Source: Chitinophagaceae bacterium (lineage in GTDB: Bacteria > Bacteroidota > Bacteroidia > Chitinophagales > Chitinophagaceae). Taken from it: DNA of 64,000 nucleotides. The position numbers and the translations under genes are program-made. The DNA is taken from assembly GCA_022843585.1 (NCBI GenBank), contig JALHNJ010000010.1, positions 62,001 through 126,000 of the forward strand, written 5' to 3'. Under the pieces are notes generated by a model. That model did not search any database, had not been told where the DNA came from, and saw nothing but the letters and a program-made list of their open reading frames with translations. Each line of letters opens with the position of its first letter. Within the stretch, counting starts at the first letter, position 1. Shown here piece after piece: positions 34,659 through 41,730 of this stretch.

Positions 34659-35902
34659 AATTACAATCGCATTATAACAAGGCTTCTGTTATTGGGGCCA
34701 TATGTGTTTTATTCATAGCAACGATCGGTTATTATTTCCTGCTGAATAATGTGCTTACGGATCAGGTGGATGATGCACTTGCTGTAGAAGAAGCAGAGGT
34801 CTATGATTATATAAAAAAACATGACAGCCTGCCCGATGAAAGCGTTTACGAAGATCAGCAGCTCTTTTTTGTAAAAAAAACCGGGCCTTCATTTAGAGAA
34901 TTTAATAGCCTGAAAATTTACAACCCGGAAGAAAAAGAAACCGAATCACACCGGCAACTTGTTTTTACACTCACGGTACACAACGAACAATATGTAGCTA
35001 CTATCAGGAAATCAACAGAATCTGGCCAGGATCTTTTGTGGCTGATTTTATTTTCTACCCTGCCAATGGTTTTACTGTTGATGATCATTGTATATTTTAT
35101 CAAGCGATACCTTGAAAGAAAATTGTGGCGACCCTTTTACGTTACACTTTCTTCCATCAAAAAATTTAATCTTTCCGCACCTCAAAATATAACGACACAG
35201 CCTACCAACATAACTGAATTCAAGGAGCTAAATGAAAGTATTCTGTCAATGACCGACAAAGTAAGAAAGGATTATCAATCATTAAGGCGTTTTACTGATA
35301 ATGCTTCTCATGAAATACAAACACCACTCGCCGTTATTCATTCCAAATTGGATATACTGATACAGCAACCCGAACTAAAAGAAGATAGCATGGAGCTGAT
35401 CGAACATATATATAGTTCTGTCGAAAAATTGTCGGGGATCACTCAAAAACTTTTACTACTCACTAAAATTGAACAACAGCAGTTTTCGAACAAAGAAGCC
35501 GTATCCATCAGCAGTATCGTGAATGAAAAAATAACTGAAATGCAGGACTGGATCAAATCTGCTCAATTAAATGTAGTCATTCACGGAACTGACGGGCAAA
35601 TTCAGATGGACAAAGACCTTGCAACAATACTCGTCAGCAACCTTCTGCGAAATGCTGTTCAGCATAGTTCTCCCGGTACTGATATTATAATAGAAACCAG
35701 TGCTGAACATTTAGAAGTTACTAATGCTGGTATTGAATCACTTGATAGTAGCAGGGTATTTGATCGTTTTTTTAAAGGAGATGATTCCAGTGGCCATGGC
35801 TTAGGTCTTTCCATTGTTGCGCAAATATGCGAACAATATGGATTTCATTACGACTACGAGTTCAGAAAAGACAAACATATTTTCACGGTCTGGTTTCTTT
35901 AA
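34655..35902 (+). CDS. Membrane sensor histidine kinase
   Basis: A 415-residue sensor kinase with two membrane helices (about 11-31 and 127-149). They enclose a periplasmic sensor domain of about 95 residues rich in Glu, Lys and Tyr. It continues with a linker, the dimerisation/phosphoacceptor helix DNASHEIQTPLAVIHSKL (His 219), and a HATPase domain with NLLRNAVQHSSPGT (N box), a DNAGIES-like segment and GHGLGLSIVAQI (G2 box). It phosphorylates the response regulator encoded just upstream. No known small-molecule-binding domain was recognised in the periplasmic part. Confidence 0.93.
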   Translation: MKLQSHYNKASVIGAICVLFIATIGYYFLLNNVLTDQVDDALAVEEAEVYDYIKKHDSLPDESVYEDQQLFFVKKTGPSFREFNSLKIYNPEEKETESHRQLVFTLTVHNEQYVATIRKSTESGQDLLWLILFSTLPMVLLLMIIVYFIKRYLERKLWRPFYVTLSSIKKFNLSAPQNITTQPTNITEFKELNESILSMTDKVRKDYQSLRRFTDNASHEIQTPLAVIHSKLDILIQQPELKEDSMELIEHIYSSVEKLSGITQKLLLLTKIEQQQFSNKEAVSISSIVNEKITEMQDWIKSAQLNVVIHGTDGQIQMDKDLATILVSNLLRNAVQHSSPGTDIIIETSAEHLEVTNAGIESLDSSRVFDRFFKGDDSSGHGLGLSIVAQICEQYGFHYDYEFRKDKHIFTVWFL

Positions 35903-36007
35903 TGCAAGACCGATTTCGCAAGAAGGCCATCCTAATATTTTTGTTTGCAAAAGAAGGAGTAACAGGTTATTAATTTCTGCCCATAGGTTTTACATAGTTT
36001 TCACAAA

Positions 36008-36036
36008 GGGGGCCGATTCAAAAGAATCGGCCCCTT
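36008..36036. terminator. Hairpin between convergent genes
   Basis: GGGGCCGATTC pairs perfectly with GAATCGGCCCC around an AAAA loop. It lies about 105 bases after the sensor-kinase stop and 40 bases beyond the stop of the minus gene ending at 36077. The T-tracts are short on both sides, so efficiency is uncertain. Confidence 0.6.
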
Positions 36037-36076
36037 GCATTTGTTATAGAGTTATAAGAAGAAGTAAAACTATTGA

Positions 36077-36679
36077 TTATCTGTCACCACCATCATCGCC
36101 GCCACCTGCCAGGCATCCTACTCCTTGAAAAGCAGTGGTGCAGCAACCTGTTCTTCTGCCTGATTTATAATAGGCTAAAGAATTAGTGTAGTCATAATTC
36201 TGGTTTAGTATCAGCTTATAATAAGTTTTAGCACCTCCGCTGGTACCATAGTTAAACTTCAACACCGGAGTTTGCATACAAAGTTGGCTTGGATCAGGAG
36301 CATAACTGGGAGTAAAGCCAGTCCAGGTTGTTCCGTTATAGCTATAGGCTGCTCCGGCAACTGAACTCCAGGTAAAGCATGAGCCAAATTCCATACCCCA
36401 ATGGCTTAAATCCTGCACTGTACCATTAGTACCATTGCCAGGATTTGGATTCTGAACACTCCATACCCATTCCCAGTTACTGCCAACCTGTGTTCTGCTT
36501 TCCAATACAATGTCATAAGCATCAGAATTACATGGACCCTCTTCCGATTCAAGAGAGATACCATTTGTTGATGTTTGTGCTACCGGTGCCGTTAGCTCTT
36601 TGGCAGCATCCCGTTGACAAGCTGTAATAAAAATAGCGGAAGTTAATACTGCTGAAAAAATAAGTCGATTTGTTTTCAT
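36077..36679 (-). CDS. Lipoprotein of unknown function
   Basis: The 200-residue product has a lipoprotein signal (KTNRLIFSAVLTSAIFITAC). After a Ser/Thr/Gln linker there is a beta-rich region with many Trp, Tyr and Asn residues. It reads WEWVWSVQNPNPGNGTNGTV, then HWGMEFGSCFTWSSV, a layout seen in some carbohydrate-binding or jacalin-like secreted domains, but not enough for a call. It ends with four Cys (RTGCCTT, VGCLA) and a GGGDDGGDR tail. It is probably on the outside of a membrane. Confidence 0.68.
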   Translation of the reverse strand: MKTNRLIFSAVLTSAIFITACQRDAAKELTAPVAQTSTNGISLESEEGPCNSDAYDIVLESRTQVGSNWEWVWSVQNPNPGNGTNGTVQDLSHWGMEFGSCFTWSSVAGAAYSYNGTTWTGFTPSYAPDPSQLCMQTPVLKFNYGTSGGAKTYYKLILNQNYDYTNSLAYYKSGRRTGCCTTAFQGVGCLAGGGDDGGDR

Positions 36680-36892
36680 GTTGTTTTCTTTAGGTGATGG
36701 ATTAATTTTTAAAAAGCAGCCTGCAAAAACTGCAAGGATGCATTAATATAAAAATATAATCCATACAGCAATGATGCAAGCAGCAATTGGAATATTGCAT
36801 AGAAAAACAAAAATCATGTACTTTCTACTATGCAAAAACACTTCATTAGCCTGTTCTAACAACGTACATGTAACAATCAACCATCAGCAATT

Positions 36893-36927
36893 ATCATAAA
36901 AAAAGCATTCTGGTTACAGAATGCTTT
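36893..36927 (-). terminator. Terminator of the DUF4382 lipoprotein gene
   Basis: On the minus strand AAAGCATTCTG pairs perfectly with CAGAATGCTTT around a TAAC loop, followed by a T-run. It is 22 bases after the stop at 36949. Confidence 0.85.
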
Positions 36928-36948
36928 GTAGAATATAAAAATCGAATA

Positions 36949-37467
36949 TTATTTTATTTTCAAAACAGGTTTTAATTTATAATCACCAGCACCGGTTTGC
37001 ATTATTGATAATGCAGCATCAAAATCAATTAATAATGAATCAAATGAAGCGTTTAATCTTTTATTGAGTTTTATTTTTAAACCAGACTCACTTCCGCTTG
37101 GGATGGTAAGCGGATAGGTAACTCCGGCAATTTCAATGCTATTATTACTACCCAATACAAAACGAATTTCTTTTAAAGTGCCGGTAGGAATATTTCCTTG
37201 TGCTAATACCGTATCTACACCATTTTGAAAATCAAGCAGATTATAAACACCACTAACGGTAGCAAGGCTTGTCCAGCCGGATGAATCATCCCGCATATTT
37301 ACCCGTACTTCCTGTATATCCACATTTACTGCTGTTGCATTAAAGGGGTTATCTGTAAGATGTACTTTTAAATTAGTAGTACCCCCGGAGTTTTCTTTAT
37401 GACAGGCAATAATTGTTACTGCTGCAATTACTACTGCAAGCACTGAAATGTTTCTACGTACTATCAT
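36949..37467 (-). CDS. DUF4382-type lipoprotein
   Basis: The product (172 residues from ATG 37467) has a lipoprotein signal (VRRNISVLAVVIAAVTIIAC) and the DUF4382 domain: LKVHLTDNPFNATAVNVDIQEV, SGVYNLLDFQNGVDTVLAQGNIPTG and LKEIRFVLGSNNSIEIAG, ending DAALSIMQTGAGDYKLKPVLKI. The domain is a beta-sandwich found in many Bacteroidota surface lipoproteins; its function is not known. The in-frame upstream codons before 37467 would precede the signal peptide and are unlikely to be translated. Confidence 0.85.
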   Translation of the reverse strand: MIVRRNISVLAVVIAAVTIIACHKENSGGTTNLKVHLTDNPFNATAVNVDIQEVRVNMRDDSSGWTSLATVSGVYNLLDFQNGVDTVLAQGNIPTGTLKEIRFVLGSNNSIEIAGVTYPLTIPSGSESGLKIKLNKRLNASFDSLLIDFDAALSIMQTGAGDYKLKPVLKIK

Positions 37468-37546
37468 AATTATTTTTTTAGAGGAGTAGAAAAAACCATG
37501 CCGTTGGGGCAAAATGTGACTAACTTATTTAAAAAGATGATATGCA

Positions 37547-37580
37547 TAAAAAAATAGACCCCCCGAAGAATCGGGAGGTC
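37547..37580 (-). terminator. Terminator of rpmE2
   Basis: On the minus strand GACCTCCCGA pairs with TCGGGGGGTC (one G-U) around TTCT, followed by a T-run. It lies about 70 bases after the rpmE2 stop. Confidence 0.82.
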
Positions 37581-37651
37581 TTAAAGTATAGCCATGAAAA
37601 ACAAAACTCTTTCCGATGTTATTCGGATCGAGTAGTTATCACAATTTAATA

Positions 37652-37906
37652 TTATTCTGCTTTCTTAGCGTATTTCTTCTTGAATTTATCGATACGGCCT
37701 GCGGTATCAACCATTACATTCTTACCGGTAAAAAATGGGTGCGACATGTTGGAAATCTCCAGTTTAATTAATGGATATTCATTGCCATCTTCCCATTTCA
37801 ATGTTTCTTTTGAAGCTGCTGTAGAGCGGCTCAGGAAAGTGTGACCATTACTCATGTCTTTAAAAACAACTAACCGATAGCTATCGGGATGGATTCCTTT
37901 TTTCAT
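37652..37906 (-). CDS. rpmE2: 50S ribosomal protein L31, type B
   Basis: The 84-residue protein is L31 of the zinc-independent (C-minus) type. It starts [19 protein letters not shown], has [20 protein letters not shown] and [20 protein letters not shown], and lacks the four Cys of the zinc-binding form. This version can replace the zinc-containing L31 under zinc limitation where both exist. It is monocistronic with a good promoter (37971-38002) and terminator. Confidence 0.96.
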   Translation of the reverse strand: MKKGIHPDSYRLVVFKDMSNGHTFLSRSTAASKETLKWEDGNEYPLIKLEISNMSHPFFTGKNVMVDTAGRIDKFKKKYAKKAE

Positions 37907-37970
37907 AACTTGATGATTTTGAAGGTTGCACGGATTTTGCCGTACAAATTAAAAGATAAATTTAGGGCGG

Positions 37971-38002
37971 CAAAGATAGGCCAGAGAAGGCTTATAGCCA
38001 AA
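37971..38002 (-). promoter_or_regulatory. Promoter of rpmE2
   Basis: On the minus strand TTTG (37999-38002), a 20-base spacer and TATCTTTG (37971-37978) match the Bacteroidota promoter consensus. The rpmE2 ATG is 65 bases downstream. Confidence 0.65.
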
Positions 38003-38095
38003 TATTGAGGGAAATAGATTTTCGAAAAATATAAAGCACCTAAAATACGAAAGCACCAAGTTAGCTCACATTCAGACTTACGTCTTTTTGTTTAC

Positions 38096-38227
38096 TTACC
38101 CGATGCTTTCTGGAGTTATTTTCACCTTTTGACGGGTTTCCATTTCCCCAAGAGTTACTTCCACCTTTTGACGGGCTTCCGTTTCTCCGGCACTAATTTT
38201 ATTGCTAAAACTTCGTGCAGTTGTATA
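38096..38227 (-). pseudogene. Short open frame with a 13-residue repeat, probable gene remnant
   Basis: This minus-strand frame of 43 codons has no start codon upstream of its repeat. It reads SAGETEARQKVEVT, then LGEMETRQKVKIT and PESIG before its stop, so a 13-residue unit (GE-x-E-x-RQKV-x-x-T) occurs twice. Keeping the frame across the repeats suggests descent from coding DNA or a coding repeat element. The unit is unrelated to either neighbour gene. Function, if any, is unknown. Confidence 0.35.
38113..38190. repeat. Two tandem 39-base units differing only by transitions
   Basis: Units start at 38113 and 38152, each beginning GAGTTA and sharing the core CACCTTTTGACGGG. They match at 32 of 39 positions. 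All seven differences are transitions (C/T or A/G). The length is 13 codons, so both copies remain in one frame on the minus strand. Confidence 0.75.
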
Positions 38228-38340
38228 TCAAATATAGTTTATCAAACTACCCGTTTCCAAATTTTTGCCCCTTTTGATATGCACCCCTTATGCACTCACT
38301 TATGCACAGAAATCGGCCATATCCGCAGGTTTTAAGGAGA

Positions 38341-38832
38341 TTAATCCCTCATATTCACAAATTGTAAAGGAATTCCCAGATTTCCTGTTTTACAAAGCTG
38401 AATCACATCCTGCAGGTCGTCAATTTTCTTCCCGGTTACTCTTACCAGATCATCATTGATAGATGCCTGCACCTTCAACCCAGAGTCTTTTATCAACTTT
38501 ACTACCTTCTTTGCATCTTCTTGCGCCATACCGTTTTTCACTTTCACGGTTTTCTTCCAATATTTACCACTTATGGCACCTTCTTTTGACAGATCAAATG
38601 CCTCAGGGGCTATTCCTTGTTTATGAGAACGGCTTACCAATACATCTAACAATTGGCGCATCTTCATATCATCATCTGTTTCCAGTTTTAACTGAAATTC
38701 TTTTTTGTCCAGGTCAATAACGATATGTGATCCTTTAAAATCAAACCGGTTCGTAATTTCTTTGGTTACTACATTCACGGCATTATCCAATGCTTGTGCA
38801 TCTACTTTGCTAACAATATCAAATGAAGGCAT
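38341..38832 (-). CDS. YajQ-family nucleotide-binding protein
   Basis: A 163-residue YajQ protein: two ferredoxin-like domains with MPSFDIVSKVDAQALDNAV, then TNRFDFKGS and EGAISGKYWKKTVKVKNGMAQE, ending NLGIPLQFVNMRD. Some YajQ proteins bind cyclic di-GMP and act with transcription factors; others bind RNA or nucleotides. Nothing in the neighbourhood tells which applies. TACATTTG on the minus strand (38873-38880) is a likely -7 promoter box. Confidence 0.95.
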   Translation of the reverse strand: MPSFDIVSKVDAQALDNAVNVVTKEITNRFDFKGSHIVIDLDKKEFQLKLETDDDMKMRQLLDVLVSRSHKQGIAPEAFDLSKEGAISGKYWKKTVKVKNGMAQEDAKKVVKLIKDSGLKVQASINDDLVRVTGKKIDDLQDVIQLCKTGNLGIPLQFVNMRD

Positions 38833-38872
38833 AAAAGAGTTTTTAGTTTAAGGTTTTAAGTTTTGGCTTTAT

Positions 38873-38880
38873 CAAATGTA
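38873..38880 (-). promoter_or_regulatory. -7 promoter box TACATTTG of the yajQ-family gene
   Basis: An exact TAnnTTTG match on the minus strand 40 bases before the start codon. The -33 element is not clear. Confidence 0.4.
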
Positions 38881-38941
38881 AGATTGTTTTCATTTTCTAA
38901 GCAGTAAGATTTTTGAAAGATCTTTTCGTATTTAAGTATAT

Positions 38942-38969
38942 AAAAAGGCCCCTCCTAGAAAAGAGGGGC
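38942..38969 (-). terminator. Terminator of the first outer-membrane barrel gene
   Basis: On the minus strand GCCCCTC pairs with GAGGGGC around an 8-base loop, followed by CTTTTTA. It is 39 bases beyond the stop at 39008. Confidence 0.8.
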
Positions 38970-39007
38970 GATTATGTATCGTTAATACATGAGAAAATCC
39001 TTATGGT

Positions 39008-41488
39008 TTATTGACCACCTTGCCCTACCCTGTTCTGCTCATCTTGCGAGGCACTGTTGCGGCGGCGTGGTGGAGTGTTTTGCTGTCCGCTTTTACCAAA
39101 GCGGTAGGTAAATGAAGTTGTGATTTGGCGGTTATCCCACCTGTTTTGTATTCTTGAATCAACAAGGTCATATTGTGTTTTTCCTTTGTAGCGTTGTATC
39201 CAGAAGGGATCTCTCAGGTTCAGGCGAAGGGTGCCCTTGCCTTTCAACACTTGTTTTTGTGCGCCAAAACTTATAACATACATTGGCTCATCAATATTCA
39301 ACTGGTTAACACCTCTTGCCCGGTAAAAACCATTCATCTCTAACGTAAATCCTTGCTTTAGTGTAAACGTCTGTGTCATGTTTATCATAAAAGATGTAAA
39401 AGCAATATCAAGTGGTTTGTTTTCGTACACACCTTCGTAATGATTATTAAATACATTAACGAAAATATTTGACATCCACCATTTAGTAACAGGCACCGGT
39501 GCAGTAATAGAAACACCAATGTTCCTGAACTTTGCCACATTATCAGATGTAAGAAAAAGAAGATCGTCATCCGGCTTTATCAATTGAGAAATAACATTTG
39601 TTGTATTATTATAATTAAGAGTGGTGATCAATTTCCCTTTGAAGGAATGACTCAATTCTATATTATGAGAAAACTGTGGCAACAAGAATGGGTTTCCCTT
39701 TCTGTATGACAATGAATCCAGAAAATAAATAAATGGGTTTAGATCCTGGTAATTAGGTCTTGTTATTCTACGACTGTAGGATACGGTAAGACTGTTATCT
39801 TTATCAACAGCATAACTTACAAAAGCACTAGGGAATAAATTAGTGAAATTTCTTTTGAATGTAGAATCGTTAGTTACCTGGTAACCTTTGGCTATTGTAT
39901 TTTCCAATCTCAATCCACCCTGGAATGACCATTTTTTTACCTGCCTGTTTACATTCAGGTAAAGGGCATTGATATTTTCATCATAAATAAAATGGTTTGA
40001 TCGGCTGTCAGCAATCCACTTTGTTTCATCCCATCGTTCATAATTAACGATGTTATTATTTTTCACAAAAGAGCTTTTTACACCGGCTTCTAATCGTCCG
40101 CCTTTCTTAAATGGGTGTGTATAATCTGATTTAAGAGATATGATTTCAATTTCAGAAGGCAGATGTCCTTTTAATTGCAACGGGTCTCCTGTTGGCATAC
40201 CGGCTCCGTTGTAAAAATCCGTACTCAATGTCATCCTTGAAGTATTGTTGTAGGTAATATAATCTGCATCGGCTGTAATTTCTCTGCCAGCTGAATCAAA
40301 TTGATGACGATAATTAAAGTTAGAAGTGAAATTTTTGAACTTTAACCGGTTATTAGTTACAGATACCATTGTCGATAACAGCTGGTAATTTTCATCCGCA
40401 GTTGTTGTAATTGTTTTAGGTGTTGGATGACCTGAAAAAAGGAATCCGCTGACTACCACACCAAAACTGTTTTTCTTATCAGCAAAATAATCAAGGCCGA
40501 GTTTCAACGTATGATTATTATTTCCAAACTTAAACTGGGTTGCTACATCATTATATCCCAGTACGTTTTTATTATTATCAATTTTTATTCTGTTGATGTC
40601 GAGCATATTCATTCCCTTAAATACATTGGGATTGTAATTACCAAAGAAGTTGATCTTGTTTTTCCGGTAATTAAAGTTGATACTATTTTGTGTTTTGGGA
40701 ATTACATAAAATGTACCAGACGGAGTTTCAAAAAAACTGGTGGTAATACCTGCCATTACAGAGCCATTAAAACCTGCTGTTCTGCCTTTCTTTGTTTTTA
40801 TATTAATTACACCAGAATTTCCTGATGCATCATATTTAGAAGAAGGATTTGTCATTATTTCAATCTGGTCAATAGCTGAGGCGGGCAAATTTTTTAGCAA
40901 GTTTGCCAAATCTGTTGGTGATAAAAAAGTTGGTTTGCCATCCATCATTACAATTACACCTGCTTTTCCACGTAGGCTGATTGCTCCATCATTACTCACC
41001 ATTATGCCAGGTGATTTTTCCAGTACTTCCAATGCAGTAGCACCTGCATTAGTTGGTGAGGCGTCTACATTTACAACTGTCTTATCGATCTTTGTTTCAA
41101 TAAATGGTCGCTTTGCTGTTACAGTAACTTCACTCAGTCCTTTTGCAGCGGGGGTAAGTTGCAACGCATCAAGTTGAACCGTATTCTCTGTTGAGCTTAT
41201 TATTATTTTCTTACTGTTACCTTTTTCAAAACCAACAGTGGTAGCCTGAACGATGTATTCTCCTTCAGCAATATTTTGAAATTCATAAATACCTTCTTTA
41301 CTGCTTATAGCAGTTTTAATAAGTAGCGAATCAATCGCTTTTAACAACGATACTGTTACTGATGGAAGTGGTTTACCGGATGCATCCAATACAGCACCGG
41401 ATATTTTTCCTGTTTTGTTTTGTGCTGCCGTATGAAGAATACATACTAACAGAAGACAGCAGAGAGTAAAATACTTTCTCATAATCAT
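39008..41488 (-). CDS. TonB-dependent-receptor-like outer-membrane barrel protein, copy A
   Basis: The 826-residue protein has a signal peptide, a carboxypeptidase-regulatory-like domain (GKISGAVLDASGKPLPSVTV), a plug domain (VLEKSPGIMVSNDGAISLRG, then MDGKPTFLSPTDLANLLK and IEIMTNPSSKYDASGNSGVI) and a large barrel of the outer-membrane beta-barrel type 3 kind. It lacks a recognisable TonB box. The ligand is unknown. About 28 residues follow the last barrel strand and include DEQNRVGQGG, matched in copy B. ATG 41488 and ATG 41482 are both possible starts. The LytS/LytTR pair nearby is a candidate regulator. Confidence 0.9.
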   Translation of the reverse strand: MIMRKYFTLCCLLLVCILHTAAQNKTGKISGAVLDASGKPLPSVTVSLLKAIDSLLIKTAISSKEGIYEFQNIAEGEYIVQATTVGFEKGNSKKIIISSTENTVQLDALQLTPAAKGLSEVTVTAKRPFIETKIDKTVVNVDASPTNAGATALEVLEKSPGIMVSNDGAISLRGKAGVIVMMDGKPTFLSPTDLANLLKNLPASAIDQIEIMTNPSSKYDASGNSGVINIKTKKGRTAGFNGSVMAGITTSFFETPSGTFYVIPKTQNSINFNYRKNKINFFGNYNPNVFKGMNMLDINRIKIDNNKNVLGYNDVATQFKFGNNNHTLKLGLDYFADKKNSFGVVVSGFLFSGHPTPKTITTTADENYQLLSTMVSVTNNRLKFKNFTSNFNYRHQFDSAGREITADADYITYNNTSRMTLSTDFYNGAGMPTGDPLQLKGHLPSEIEIISLKSDYTHPFKKGGRLEAGVKSSFVKNNNIVNYERWDETKWIADSRSNHFIYDENINALYLNVNRQVKKWSFQGGLRLENTIAKGYQVTNDSTFKRNFTNLFPSAFVSYAVDKDNSLTVSYSRRITRPNYQDLNPFIYFLDSLSYRKGNPFLLPQFSHNIELSHSFKGKLITTLNYNNTTNVISQLIKPDDDLLFLTSDNVAKFRNIGVSITAPVPVTKWWMSNIFVNVFNNHYEGVYENKPLDIAFTSFMINMTQTFTLKQGFTLEMNGFYRARGVNQLNIDEPMYVISFGAQKQVLKGKGTLRLNLRDPFWIQRYKGKTQYDLVDSRIQNRWDNRQITTSFTYRFGKSGQQNTPPRRRNSASQDEQNRVGQGGQ

Positions 41489-41670
41489 GGCTATGGTTAA
41501 TGTTCTGTTTGAAAAACTAAAATTGCATTACAAAACATTCAAAAGAAAACGAAATATGACAAGCTTCGTAGTTCTCATGACAAAGGGCAACTATTACTTA
41601 CCGATACACAAGCGGTAAGTTTGTCATTTGAACATCGATAAATGTTAATGGTGCATTAACATAGCTTTCA

Positions 41671-41703
41671 AAAAAAATCCTCCCGATAATTATCGGGAGG
41701 ATT
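41671..41703 (-). terminator. Terminator of the second outer-membrane barrel gene
   Basis: A perfect 13-bp palindrome, ATCCTCCCGATAA followed directly by TTATCGGGAGGAT, with a seven-base T-run on the minus strand. It separates the two barrel genes into different transcription units. Confidence 0.9.
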
Positions 41704-41730
41704 GGAATGGTTAATGGTTATACTTTGTTA

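Larger units (their letters stand above)
37907..38340. other. 434-base intergenic region with promoter and tandem repeat
   Basis: It holds the rpmE2 promoter (37971-38002) and the 39-base tandem repeat at 38113-38190, which sits in a short open minus-strand frame (38096-38227). No complete gene is supported. Confidence 0.6.
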
